Notes: generated from the letters alone by a model not told the origin. 11,675 bases of DNA from Lachnospiraceae bacterium UBA6998 (GCA_002448395.1 DJXS01000077.1:1-11675); one strand, 5' to 3'. Positions 1-8,404 are shown, counted from the first letter of the stretch. Made by a program: numbers and translations.

Positions 1-2711
1 GCCGTGGTGTAGAGGATGTTGTGTGTGGCCTGTCTCATGTACTGCACGTTGGAGGCAGCTGTCTTGTCGGTGACTTGGTTGGGGCCGCCCTCGAAAGTGG
101 AGAGCATTGCATCAACGCCGTTTGCCAGTGCCATATCCGCATTCATGAAGCCGTGACCGTTGTTGCGGAAGAAGTCGGAGACGATGAAGCCTCTGAAGCC
201 CCACTCATCGCGGAGGATGGTGTTGTTGAGTGCACTGATTTCACCTGCCCACTTGTTGCCGATGAAAGCCCAGGACTCCATGGCCGCATTGGCGCCGCCA
301 ACCTTGACTGCGATCTCAAAAGGCTTCAGGTAGATCTCACGCATGGACTGCTCGGTTGCCCAGGCGCAGACCATCTTTCCGTTGGAGTCATACATGGCGA
401 AATGCTTGATCGTGGAGTAAACACCCTCGGTCATAGCGCCTGCGACAGCGTCGGCCGCCATATAGCCTGCGAGAACGCCATCCTCAGAGAAGTACTCGTA
501 GTTTCTTGCTGTAAACGCGCTGCGGTGTGTGTTCATGCCGGGCGCATACCAGCCGGTGGAGTTCATTTCCTTGGACATCCTGCCCATCATGGTGCCCCAC
601 TGGTTTGCCAGATCATGGCTCCAGGTGCAGGTGATCACGACTTCGATCGGAAAACCGATGGAACCGGCGCCGGTGAAGTTGTTGTTGATAGCGGCAGGTC
701 CGTCACTGTCGACGTTCTGTACTTTGCCAATGGACGGAATCGCAGGTGTCTGGTAACCGGACAGTGCGATCATATTGGACATCTCATCGACAGTCAGCTG
801 ATCGAGGAGGTCTTCCCAGATCGGGTCATCATAGTCTTTGCCGCGTACGTCGGTGATCTTGAGAGAACCACTCTTGCCCGTCACAGGCATCTCGGCGTTG
901 GGATCCACATAAGCCATGGGATCATAGTTGGAGTTGAGGTGATAGCCCTCTACATACCGCTCAGGCATGTTGAGATCAGAGGGAGCTGCAGTAGCAGCAT
1001 CGTAGTTGGCGAACTTGTCTGCTCTGGAGAGGAATACCACGTCGCCCTGTGCATCCTGGAGCTGGTTGACAGCCGCAACCTTGTCGCTCTGTCTGGGATT
1101 GCTCTCGTTGTAGGTGATCGTGCTGCCCAGTGTAAAGGTTCTCTGGTCCAAAATAGTGTGAGAATCTGCGTTGACAGAGATGATGTAATCGCCCTGCTCA
1201 AGGACATAGCAGCCAGCACCCTTTTCGTCATAGGAGGCCATATCTTCCTGATCAAAGGTGATTGTGACGACTTCGCTCTGTCCGGGCTCGATCATGCCGG
1301 TCTTGGCATAGCGCACGAGGTTGGCGCTTGCTTTCTCGATACCGCCGTTTGTATACGGGGGATTGAAATAGACTTCCACAGCGTCTTTACCGGCTACAGA
1401 ACCGGTGTTGGTAACGGTAACATCGATGCTGATCTGTGTGCCGTCGACCTTGAGATCGCTCATCTTCTGCTCAAAGGTCGTGTAGGAGAGGCCGTAGCCG
1501 AAGGGGAACTGCACGGTTTTGTCATAGTCAATGATGCCTTCTGCAGCAGCGGTCTCATAGAACTTGTATCCCACATAGATGTTCTCAACATAGTTGGTGA
1601 AAGCAGGAGAGTAATTGGTGGGAACGCCCGCGTTCATGCCTTCGACAGTGAGGTCGAGGAGGTTCGCGTAATCACGCTTCTCTGCGTTGTTATAATAGGG
1701 TGCCTTTGTGATGTCATAAACAAAGGTGTCATTGGTGTGACCCGAAGGATTCACAGTGCCGCGCAGGATCTCGCCAAGTGCTGTGAAGCCGACGTTGCCG
1801 GGACCGGGCGCCCAGATGACGGACTTGATCTGCTTGTATTCTTCTGTGAAGCCGAGTTCAAAGGCATATGCGCCGTTGTAAACGACGACGACATTATCAA
1901 AGTTGTCGCATACCAGCTTCACCATATCTTCTTCGGATTTGGTCAGCTGCAGGTAGTGCTCGCCGGCCTCGAAGTCATTATACTGACTGGAGTTCTGGAC
2001 ATAGGAGGCTTGGGACATATCCTGGGGAATGTCATTGTGGCCTTCACCTGCCATTCTGGAGATGACGACGACTGCGGTATCGGAAAAGGCCTTTGCACCA
2101 TCGATCAATTCATTTGTGTAATTCTCTGCCGGAGGCTCAGGCAGATCCCAGTTCTGCGCGGTGATGGATACCGCTGCACGGTTTTCTGCATAGCCCTTGT
2201 AGAAATCGATCAGATCCTGATTGATTTCAAATCCGGCGCTCTTAAGACCGTCGATCAGGCTGACTACCGGAAACAGGGCATTCATGCCGCCGGATCCTGC
2301 GCCGCCGTAGACGGGGTTGGTGGAAGCCCAGCCAAAGAGATTCAGATTGGTTGTATCTGCCAGAGGCAGCAGGTTCTCTTCATTCTGCAGGAGAACAAAT
2401 CCCTCTTCAGCAATCTGCTGTGCGACGGCAGAGGCCTCAGCGGTTGTCTCTTCCGTTACCTGTCCACTGCCAGTGGCCAGTGTGATCAATGTATTCATGG
2501 GTCCGAAGCAGATCATGTTGACAACGATCGCGATGCCTGCGATGGCTGCGATCCATGCTTCCTTGCGGATCAAAGATTTCAGTTTCTTTCCTTTTTTGCC
2601 TACTGCGACTGTAATGATGATTGCAGCGATCAGCAGTGCGGCGATGGCGATGAAGTAGGGTTTCAGTCCCTGCAGTACGCCAATCAGATCTTCCATTTCA
2701 AAAGATATCAT
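1..2711 (-). CDS. Membrane-anchored, domain-permuted GH3 beta-glucosidase (3' end outside window)
   Basis: About 903 codons are visible and the C-terminus lies beyond base 1. The start is ATG at 2711, with AGGGAGGT (2717-2724) as ribosome site. Two hydrophobic segments (about residues 18-38 and 51-69) flank a Lys/Arg-rich loop (39-51), predicting both termini outside the cell. The order is then reversed from classic GH3. The GH3 C-terminal-type domain comes first (from about 97, EEGFVLLQNEENLLPL), with an ISRMAGEG motif whose Glu223 matches the family acid/base. An FGYGLSYTTF segment (about 403-414) and an FN3-like domain follow. The TIM barrel comes last (from about 635), with KHFA near 768 and the nucleophile motif VSDFF, Asp846. 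Permuted GH3 enzymes of this kind are known in rumen and gut Clostridia. The likely role is hydrolysis of terminal beta-glucosides at the cell surface; exact substrate is unknown. Control by the divergent TetR-type repressor is inferred. Confidence 0.93.
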   Translation of the reverse strand, partial: MISFEMEDLIGVLQGLKPYFIAIAALLIAAIIITVAVGKKGKKLKSLIRKEAWIAAIAGIAIVVNMICFGPMNTLITLATGSGQVTEETTAEASAVAQQIAEEGFVLLQNEENLLPLADTTNLNLFGWASTNPVYGGAGSGGMNALFPVVSLIDGLKSAGFEINQDLIDFYKGYAENRAAVSITAQNWDLPEPPAENYTNELIDGAKAFSDTAVVVISRMAGEGHNDIPQDMSQASYVQNSSQYNDFEAGEHYLQLTKSEEDMVKLVCDNFDNVVVVYNGAYAFELGFTEEYKQIKSVIWAPGPGNVGFTALGEILRGTVNPSGHTNDTFVYDITKAPYYNNAEKRDYANLLDLTVEGMNAGVPTNYSPAFTNYVENIYVGYKFYETAAAEGIIDYDKTVQFPFGYGLSYTTFEQKMSDLKVDGTQISIDVTVTNTGSVAGKDAVEVYFNPPYTNGGIEKASANLVRYAKTGMIEPGQSEVVTITFDQEDMASYDEKGAGCYVLEQGDYIISVNADSHTILDQRTFTLGSTITYNESNPRQSDKVAAVNQLQDAQGDVVFLSRADKFANYDAATAAPSDLNMPERYVEGYHLNSNYDPMAYVDPNAEMPVTGKSGSLKITDVRGKDYDDPIWEDLLDQLTVDEMSNMIALSGYQTPAIPSIGKVQNVDSDGPAAINNNFTGAGSIGFPIEVVITCTWSHDLANQWGTMMGRMSKEMNSTGWYAPGMNTHRSAFTARNYEYFSEDGVLAGYMAADAVAGAMTEGVYSTIKHFAMYDSNGKMVCAWATEQSMREIYLKPFEIAVKVGGANAAMESWAFIGNKWAGEISALNNTILRDEWGFRGFIVSDFFRNNGHGFMNADMALANGVDAMLSTFEGGPNQVTDKTAASNVQYMRQATHNILYTT

Positions 2712-2716
2712 TGTTT

Positions 2717-2724
2717 ACCTCCCT
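2717..2724 (-). promoter_or_regulatory. Ribosome binding site of the GH3 gene
   Basis: AGGGAGGT lies 5 nt upstream of the ATG at 2711 on the minus strand. It fixes the start just before the first membrane helix. Confidence 0.8.
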
Positions 2725-2836
2725 TTGTGATGTAGAATTCTTTTCCTGTTCATTTGATGATACCGGTTTAAAATTTGGTGATTTTGTACGGATGAATCAA
2801 ATGCTTCTCTTTCAATTTACTGATTTGGGCGCTTAT

Positions 2837-2865
2837 TTGAAGAACAAGTCGGGACAATGTGTTAT
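2837..2865 (+). promoter_or_regulatory. Possible promoter of the TetR-family gene
   Basis: TTGAAG (2837-2842) and TGTTAT (2860-2865) are 17 bp apart and face the regulator gene. The palindromes at 2871-2892 would lie at the expected transcription start, which would suit autorepression. The -10 is weak. Confidence 0.4.
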
Positions 2866-2866
2866 C

Positions 2867-2896
2867 ATAATAGACAGGTTGTCTAAACCTGTTCAG
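2867..2896 (-). promoter_or_regulatory. Probable GH3 promoter with operator in the spacer
   Basis: On the minus strand, CTGAAC (2891-2896) and TATTAT (2867-2872) are 18 bp apart. They give a leader of roughly 150 nt before the GH3 start. The 2874-2892 palindrome fills the spacer, a classic position for a TetR-type operator. The -35 is imperfect, so the call is moderate. Confidence 0.5.
2871..2892. promoter_or_regulatory. Overlapping palindromes, candidate TetR-family operator
   Basis: Two perfect inverted repeats overlap. TAGACA-GGT-TGTCTA spans 2871-2885, and ACAGGTT-GTCTA-AACCTGT spans 2874-2892. Their size and position between divergent promoters fit a TetR-family operator. Binding by the adjacent regulator is inference. 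Confidence 0.6.
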
Positions 2897-2931
2897 TAAA
2901 TTGCTTGGGGAATTGTTTTTTGGGGGGGACA

Positions 2932-3552
2932 ATGAAAAAAGAATTGAACAAAAACGACCGCCGTTATGCCTATACACACGGCGTCATTAAAGATGCCATG
3001 CTGGAGCTTTTGCATGAGACTTCCTTTATCGAGATCACAGTGAGCGCTCTATGCCGGCAGGCGCAGGTCGGCCGCGCGACCTTTTACACGCACTATAACA
3101 ACCTGACAGAGGTCATCGAGGAACTTGTTGAGGATGCAATCAAGGCAACAGACCGCAGCAGTGCCAAATCGGTAGATGGGATGCGGAAAGTGGCACGCTA
3201 TTTGAACACGGATCACGGATTGCGGGAACTGGAGTCCAAGATCCTGCTCTTGCCCATCTGTCAGCGCGTTGCGGACAATCCCAAGTACAATGTCCTGTTT
3301 AAAGACACTGCGCTGTCAGAGTATATTCTTTCTATGATCTACCGGCAGGAAAAGGATTATCAGATTGCAGAGCTCAAGAAATACGGCCTTTCGGAAAAGG
3401 AAGCGGAGATGTTGTTCACCTATATGCTGACAGGAGCCTTTGCTGTCAACAAAGCGATGGGCTGGAAGAAGGATGAGGAGTGGATGCGCGTGCAGCGGAT
3501 CATCCTGAATTTTGTCTGCGGGGGCATGGAGACGATTGAGAAGCTAAAATAG
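2932..3552 (+). CDS. TetR/AcrR-family transcriptional regulator
   Basis: The 206-residue protein starts at ATG 2932 behind a run of seven G (2922-2928). A TTG start at 2905 is in frame but has no comparable site. The N-terminal TetR DNA-binding fold is clear: a first helix (about 13-29, THGVIKDAMLELLHE) is followed by helix-turn-helix residues 35-56, including the hallmark VGRATFYTHY. The remaining 150 residues are helical and diverged, as usual for the ligand and dimer domain; no ligand can be read from it. The gene diverges from the GH3 gene across a palindrome-bearing gap, so repression of GH3 and of itself is likely. The thioesterase gene follows 40 bp downstream and may be co-transcribed. 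Confidence 0.9.
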   Translation: MKKELNKNDRRYAYTHGVIKDAMLELLHETSFIEITVSALCRQAQVGRATFYTHYNNLTEVIEELVEDAIKATDRSSAKSVDGMRKVARYLNTDHGLRELESKILLLPICQRVADNPKYNVLFKDTALSEYILSMIYRQEKDYQIAELKKYGLSEKEAEMLFTYMLTGAFAVNKAMGWKKDEEWMRVQRIILNFVCGGMETIEKLK

Positions 3553-3592
3553 AATTTCGACAAGGAAATGATGAAAGAAAAGGAGATTGATC

Positions 3593-3988
3593 ATGCTGCA
3601 TACAGGAATAAAGGGGAATAGAGAGCTGACCGTCACGCAGGAACTGACCGCGCAGGCCATGGGAAGCGGAGAACTTCCTGTATTCGCGACGCCTGCCGTC
3701 ATTGCGCTGGCAGAGGAAACAGCCTGGAGAAGCGTCGCGCCGGAGTTGGAGCCGGGACAGGGGACAGTTGGCACAGAACTGCATGTCGAACATATTTCTG
3801 CAACGCCGGTGGGCATGAAGGTGCGCTGCGAGACGGAACTTACAGAGATCGACAGAAGAAAGCTGTCATTCTCCGTCGTGGTCTACGATGAAGCAGGGGA
3901 GGTTGCCAGAGGCACACACTGCCGCTTTATTGTGGACAACGAGAAGTTTCTGAAACGGGCAGAAAAGAAACTGGACGGCACGGCGTAA
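3593..3988 (+). CDS. FlK-like hotdog acyl-CoA thioesterase
   Basis: The 131-residue protein starts at ATG 3593, 7 nt after AGGAG (3581-3585); a TTG two codons earlier is less likely. It has the single hotdog-fold length. The pattern ATPAVIALAEETA followed by VEHISATPVGMKV matches the fluoroacetyl-CoA thioesterase (FlK) group. Thr33, Glu41 and His67 keep the same spacing as the FlK catalytic Thr42, Glu50 and His76. In ordinary gut bacteria such proteins are small acyl-CoA thioesterases of unknown substrate, so fluoroacetate resistance should not be assumed. The gene sits 40 bp after the TetR-family gene and 71 bp before the deacylase gene, on the same strand, so a small operon is plausible. 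Confidence 0.85.
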   Translation: MLHTGIKGNRELTVTQELTAQAMGSGELPVFATPAVIALAEETAWRSVAPELEPGQGTVGTELHVEHISATPVGMKVRCETELTEIDRRKLSFSVVVYDEAGEVARGTHCRFIVDNEKFLKRAEKKLDGTA

Positions 3989-4059
3989 AGCAGTAATCGG
4001 ATATACGCCTTATCGGCGATGGGTGTCTTTGCGCAAAGCACGTTGACATGGAGGAAATA

Positions 4060-4521
4060 ATGTCTGTAGAAAAAGCCAAAAAGTATCTGGAAGAAAAAGG
4101 CTATCTGGACCGCGTGATTGAGCCGGAGGTCTCCACTGCGACGGTAGAATTGGCAGCTGCTGCCATCGGCGTGGAGCCGGGAAGAATCTGCAAATCGCTT
4201 TCTTTTGCCATCGATGAGAGGCCCATTCTGATTCTGGCGGAAGGAATGGCCAGAGTCGACAACAGAAAGTATAAGGACACGTTCGGCAAAAAGGCCAAGA
4301 TGATCTCCCGCGATCTGGTGGAACAGTGGATCGGACATGAGGCAGGCGGCGTCTGCCCCTTTGGCGTCAACGAGAATGTGGAGATCTATTTGGATGAAAG
4401 CCTTCGCAGGTGGGATGTGGTGTATCCGGCGGCCGGCAACGCGAACAGTGCCGTGCGGCTGACGCTGGAGGAACTGCAGGGGCTTGTGAATGCGCGGGGA
4501 TGGGTTGACGTGTGCAAGTGA
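4060..4521 (+). CDS. YbaK/ProX-type aminoacyl-tRNA deacylase
   Basis: The 153-residue cytosolic protein belongs to the YbaK / prolyl-tRNA editing family, which hydrolyses mischarged aminoacyl-tRNAs. Family features in order are the N-terminal helix (SVEKAKKYLEEKGYLDRV), then VELAAAAIGVEPGRICKSL with the conserved Lys of the editing pocket, the strand pair RPILILAEG, and GHEAGGVCPFGV, the hallmark glycine-rich loop. AVRLTLEELQGLV follows near the end. ATG 4060 is chosen because GGAGG (4050-4054) stands 5 nt before it; an in-frame ATG at 4048 would overlap that site. Which tRNA is edited cannot be read. It is the last + strand gene before a convergent hairpin. Confidence 0.92.
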   Translation: MSVEKAKKYLEEKGYLDRVIEPEVSTATVELAAAAIGVEPGRICKSLSFAIDERPILILAEGMARVDNRKYKDTFGKKAKMISRDLVEQWIGHEAGGVCPFGVNENVEIYLDESLRRWDVVYPAAGNANSAVRLTLEELQGLVNARGWVDVCK

Positions 4522-4583
4522 GGCGGCCTGGCATTGGGCACATCAGGTTGTTTCCCTTCCATGTGCCCAAACGCCGCCGGGCC
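4522..4583. terminator. Large hairpin between convergent genes, possible bidirectional terminator
   Basis: A perfect 10-bp inverted repeat, TTGGGCACAT (4534-4543) with ATGTGCCCAA (4561-4570), encloses a 17-nt loop. GC-rich flanks (GGCGGC near 4522, GCCGCC near 4573) extend pairing imperfectly. It lies exactly between the stop codons of two convergent genes. There is no clear U-tract on either side, so it may be a weak or factor-assisted terminator. Confidence 0.55.
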
Positions 4584-4597
4584 AACGAAAATCCAGA

Positions 4598-5872
4598 TCA
4601 ATAATTCCCAATCTCACCCTGGTTCCGCACAATGATCATATACACGCCGTTGCGGCTCATGACAAGAAGCCGTTTCATGACGGACTCCTCGACGCTGACG
4701 CAGCCGGCGGTGGACCAGTGGTCGTAGCTCTTGCAGTGCAGGAAGATGGCGGAGCCCTTCTTGTAGACGGTCGGATTGCGGTTGAAGCCGATGGCCATCG
4801 CGTACTTGTACTGGTAATAGCTAATCAGATGCTCTCCGGCGACCGGCCTTGTGCTTTCCACCCACTGATTGTAGGTGCTGTATTCGCCGGACCAGTAGGA
4901 ATTGTTGGTGACCTTGCGATACTGCATGGCACTGCCCGGATTGGCGGCGATGCCAAAACCGTGCAGGATCGGGAAGGAGCCGACGGGCGTCGTCCGGTCG
5001 CCCTCGTGCCGGTCGGTGCTCATGCCGTTACTGCCATAGCCGCAGTAAGCAGAAAGCTTGCGGTTCCAGTACCCCTGTGCGTCCTTCTCCCAGAAGGAGA
5101 GATTGTGGTCCACAACCAGAATGATCTGCTTGGTCTTTTTGGCAGTCGCTGTTCTGGCCAGCGCATTGGCCACGGCCTGCGTGGCGGCGTCCTGGTATTC
5201 GCGGGCTGTGATTCCTGCCGAGTTGACCTGTCCCAGCACTTTCATTTTGCTGTGGTAGACGCGAACCGTGTAGACGTTTTTCTCCGTTGCGGAGGCTGTC
5301 TTGTCCACGTAGGAGAGCTTGTCGGAAGACACGTAGGCGATCGTTTTCCACTTGGGCGAAGAGGTCGATTTGCGGTAGATCCTATAGTAGTCGCCGCCGG
5401 CGGTCTTGTTCCATTTCAGCGTAACTGCCTTCTTCCCCGCATTCCAAACAGCGCTCTGCAGGGTGACCTTGTCCGGAATATTCTGTGCTGTGAGTCCCTT
5501 GTGGTCATATTCGCCATAGCGCCTGCTTGTGCTGTTGTAGGCGCGAACGGTATAGGTATAATTTCGCCCGATTACAATCGGAAATTTGGAGGAGTAGACA
5601 TGCGTGTAGCTGCGCGCAGAGCCGCTCACTTTCGCGATTTTGGTCCACTTGGTCTCGCCTTCCCGCCTGTAATAAATATGATATTGACTGGCGCCGGTGG
5701 TACCTTTCCAGTTGATCGTGATCTTGTGGTATCCGGGCGATTCGATGGAGACAAGTGCCACCTTGCCCGGAACTGTATCAGATGCTGCCTGCGCAGGGAT
5801 TTCCGGCACAGTGCTTAGCGCCAGGACCATTGCCAGGGCAAGCGCAAGCAACCTTTGCAAATACTGTTTCAT
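4598..5872 (-). CDS. Secreted L,D-transpeptidase (YkuD fold) with two FN3-like domains
   Basis: The protein has 424 residues. A signal peptide (about 1-30: charged MKQYLQR, a Leu/Ala core, then an AQA-type cleavage site) is followed by two fibronectin-III-like repeats (about 35-130 and 132-225). Each carries W-K, YYRIYRK/YHIYYRR and YTVRAY/YTVRVY strands. The C-terminal 175 residues form a YkuD catalytic domain. DRHEGDRTTPVGSF is typical, and the active site reads HCKSYDHWSTAGCVSV, with His379 and catalytic Cys391. The usual HGC is AGC here, resembling the COG3786 branch. The likely role is peptidoglycan cross-linking or remodelling outside the membrane. ATG 5872 shares a base with the upstream reductase stop (TGATG), implying translational coupling; GGAGAGG precedes it. 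A TTG one codon earlier is less likely. Confidence 0.9.
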   Translation of the reverse strand: MKQYLQRLLALALAMVLALSTVPEIPAQAASDTVPGKVALVSIESPGYHKITINWKGTTGASQYHIYYRREGETKWTKIAKVSGSARSYTHVYSSKFPIVIGRNYTYTVRAYNSTSRRYGEYDHKGLTAQNIPDKVTLQSAVWNAGKKAVTLKWNKTAGGDYYRIYRKSTSSPKWKTIAYVSSDKLSYVDKTASATEKNVYTVRVYHSKMKVLGQVNSAGITAREYQDAATQAVANALARTATAKKTKQIILVVDHNLSFWEKDAQGYWNRKLSAYCGYGSNGMSTDRHEGDRTTPVGSFPILHGFGIAANPGSAMQYRKVTNNSYWSGEYSTYNQWVESTRPVAGEHLISYYQYKYAMAIGFNRNPTVYKKGSAIFLHCKSYDHWSTAGCVSVEESVMKRLLVMSRNGVYMIIVRNQGEIGNY

Positions 5873-6640
5873 CAAACTTGTACCTCTCCGGCCAGAATTC
5901 TCTTATAATCCGCCAGGTTCTTCTTGAGGAGTTCGGGCGTATCGAGCTCATAGGGACAGCGCTTTGTGCACTGACGGCAGTTGATGCAGGTCTCGATTTT
6001 GGCCATCTTTTCCTGCCAGGCTTCAGAAAGCCAGCCTGCGGAAGGCGCGCGGCGGACCATCAGGGACATGCGGGCGCAGTTGTTGATCTCAATTCCCATG
6101 GGACAAGGCAGGCAGTAACCGCAGCCGCGGCAGAAGTCACCGGCTAGTTCGTCCTGTTCACCCTTTATGTATTCAGCAATCTCCCCGGTCATAGACGGCG
6201 TGTCGGTCATATAGGACAGCCACTCGGCGAGTTCCGTCTCGCGCTGGATGCCCCAGATCGGGACCAGATTGTCGAACTGTGTCATATAGGCCATGGCCGC
6301 GTCGGAGCGGGTGATCAGGCCGCCGGCCAGCGCCTTCATGCAGATAAAGCCCATGTCCGCCTTGACGCAGGATTCGACCAGCGCGATTTCCTTCCCGGAG
6401 GACAGATAGCTGAAGGGATACTGCAGCGTCTCGTATAGGCCGGATTCGATGATCTCCTGTGCGACAGCCAGCTTGTGGGTCGTGATACCAATGTGGCGGA
6501 TCAGGCCTTTCTCCTTGGCTTCTACAAGACACTCGTACATGCCGGTCCCGTCGCCGGGCTTGTAGCACTGCTGCACCATGTGCAGCTGATAGATGTCGAT
6601 ATAGTCGGTGCGCAGGTTTTTAAGCGACGTCTCCTTATAA
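5872..6640 (-). pseudogene. 5'-truncated aldo/keto reductase with C-terminal 2x[4Fe-4S] ferredoxin domain
   Basis: Reading starts abruptly near 6636 with KETSLKNLRTDYIDIYQLH, the middle of an AKR barrel. About 80-90 N-terminal residues are absent, including the catalytic Asp, Tyr and Lys; only the later active-site His remains. The rest is well kept: HIGITTHK, FICMKALAGG, and two clusters, CRGCGYCLPCP and CINCRQCTKRCP, as in COG1453 reductases. No start codon precedes the homology; the first ATG (6579) lies inside the barrel, giving 235 residues against about 370-390 normally. The frame then runs uninterrupted to TGA 5872-5874, which overlaps the transpeptidase start. The break lies about 15 bp after the hydrolase stop, suggesting a deletion fused the two genes. 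It may still be transcribed but cannot be a working reductase. Confidence 0.8.
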
Positions 6641-6650
6641 TTGTTGTTTG

Positions 6651-8358
6651 TTACCGCAGCGCCTCAAAATACTCCTGCCTTACCGCCTGCGCTTCTGGCA
6701 CAAATTCCATCGCGCCCCAGCAGTGCATCATCCCCCTGCCGATGTGTATGTGAAGAGGCACATGGCACTTCGCACACGCAGCCTTCATGTCCTTCAGATA
6801 GGCAATCATGACTTCCCTTGTTCCGTAGAAAATATCAATGGGCGGGAAACCCGTCATATCAAAAAGGATCGGGCTCAGCAGATATGCCTCGTCTCCGGTC
6901 GCCAACACCGGCGCGATCTCGTCAAAAAATCCCGGCGGAATCATCACATCCACTTTGGTGCGCTTCTCCATCTCGGCTTTCTGACTCTCACTTGGCGGTA
7001 CCTGAAGCCCGGGCGACTGCAGCACCAGCTTGTCGGGATACGGAGTGTCCATCTTCTCGTGTTTGATATACATGCAGAGAGACAGGGCCAGTCCGCCTCC
7101 TGAGGACGTCCCGAAGAATCGGACCTGTTCCGCAGAAAATCCTTTCAGGATCTCTTGATAAACTTTGAGAGTGTTCTGCACCGTCTCTACAAGCTTGTGG
7201 TCTGGCGCCATCGGGTAGAGTGGGAACCACACTTCTGCATCACAGTTCCTGGCGATCTGGCCACACAAGATGATGTCGCCCGGATCAGGAGGCAAAATAT
7301 ACCCACCTCCAAACAAATACAGGACAGCCCTCTGCGGCTTTGTGCCTGAGACTCTGACCACATAACAGGTCGTTCCATCGATCAGCTTCGTCTCCACATC
7401 AAATTCAGGGCGCATTTTCTCAAACGGCACCTTCAGCGGCTTTTTCTGAAGCTTAGAGTATTTTGCCAGAAGTTTGTCGAAATTTTCTCCCTTCTTATCA
7501 AGCATCTTGTTGACCCCGAGCACACTAAACAAGGCTTTGACAATCTTATACTGTACGCTGGTCTGCCCCGGAGTTCCCGCGGATCCCCTGTGCGCGGCAC
7601 GCGATTCGTCCGCCGAAGGAGCATTCATCCAGCGCTCCATCTCCTCCACATATTCCTTAGGGTGTGCCGCCATATAGCCGCAATGGCCGTAGCCTTCGCG
7701 AATCACCGGTGTAACTGAAGGCATGTAGGTCTTCATAGCTTTCCGCGAGATCTTCAGGTCAAAATCTCCGCTGCCATACTCCAGATGAAGTTTGGACTGC
7801 TGCGATTGCGTAAGCGGCTTGAGATCATAGTGGCAGCAGGCATAGCAAATGTTGTCCACATCACTGAGGGTGATCCGCTCAAAGGTTGCCGTCATCATTT
7901 TAGCAAAATCATATCCGTACATCTCCACAAGAGTAGGCGACGCGTCCACGAGCGACTTGTCCAGCATCTTCTTGCGCTTGCGGAACATATTGCGCATGAC
8001 CACTTCTGCTACAGCCGCATCTTTGTTCAGGGCGACGCCGTCAAACCAGGCTTTTCCGACCGCAAAGTCCGGGTCCATGAACAGGCGGTACGCAACTGCA
8101 ACTCCCATAGAAGCGCCGTACAAAAGATCAATCTTCTTATAATCATTCCACCAGATAGGCCTTCAGTTCCCTGTATTCTTCTTCTGCGCTAATATAAGCC
8201 CCGGCCTTTCCATGCCCGCCCTGGTCCGGCACAATGAAGAAATAATTCCCTTTGAAATAAGGCTTCATAAGCTGGTACAGATCCTCTCCTGATACCATCA
8301 TGGGTGCCAGGAGAACTACTTTAGGGTCTTCCGGATTTCCATATACATTAATGAACAT
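6651..8358 (-). pseudogene. Tandem alpha/beta-hydrolase fusion broken by a frameshift
   Basis: ATG 8358 follows GGAGG (8367-8371). The first 71 codons (to DQGGHG and EYRELKAYLVE) begin an alpha/beta hydrolase, then hit TGA at 8143-8145. Homology continues at once in another frame from 8147 (NDYKKIDL, then the nucleophile elbow LYGASMG). A net change of one frame near 8145-8150 therefore splits one gene of about 570 codons. Domain 1 (about 265 residues) ends with REGYGHCG, holding the likely catalytic His. After a Ser/Ala/Gly-rich linker, domain 2 is an HSL-type esterase: LFGGGY in place of HGGG, nucleophile GTSSGGG (Ser codon 7101-7103), a likely Asp in IDIFYGTRE and His in GMMHCW. The TTG at 8123 is within the elbow and is not a credible start. 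The natural substrate is unknown. Domain 2 could only be made by frameshifting or reinitiation. Confidence 0.78.
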
Positions 8359-8378
8359 TACATTCACCTCCCGCGAAA

Positions 8379-8392
8379 TTAGCTATCGCTAA
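8379..8392. promoter_or_regulatory. Inverted repeat, candidate operator
   Basis: TTAGC-TATC-GCTAA is a perfect 14-bp inverted repeat. It lies 12 bp downstream of the -10 box and before the hydrolase ribosome site, where a bound repressor would block transcription. No candidate regulator gene is adjacent. Confidence 0.4.
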
Positions 8393-8404
8393 CTCTATAT
8401 TCAA

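Noticed and set aside
21..2735. A 904-codon open frame on the + strand
   Set aside because: It is exactly antisense to the GH3 gene, Cys- and His-rich with no family features, and lacks a ribosome site. The minus strand reads as a clear GH3 enzyme.
3593..3988. Fluoroacetate-resistance gene
   Set aside because: The catalytic triad fits FlK, but most homologues in ordinary bacteria are general small thioesterases; no organofluorine genes are nearby.
4490..5818. A 442-codon open frame on the + strand
   Set aside because: It is antisense to the signal-peptide/FN3/YkuD gene and begins inside the deacylase gene; codon-bias shadow.
6651..8123. A separate hydrolase gene starting at TTG 8123
   Set aside because: The start would fall in the nucleophile elbow of an alpha/beta hydrolase, leaving out its first strands, which are found in the other frame just upstream.
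8140..8152. Programmed frameshift in the hydrolase gene
   Set aside because: No slippery heptamer, downstream pseudoknot or internal Shine-Dalgarno was seen; simple mutation is more likely.
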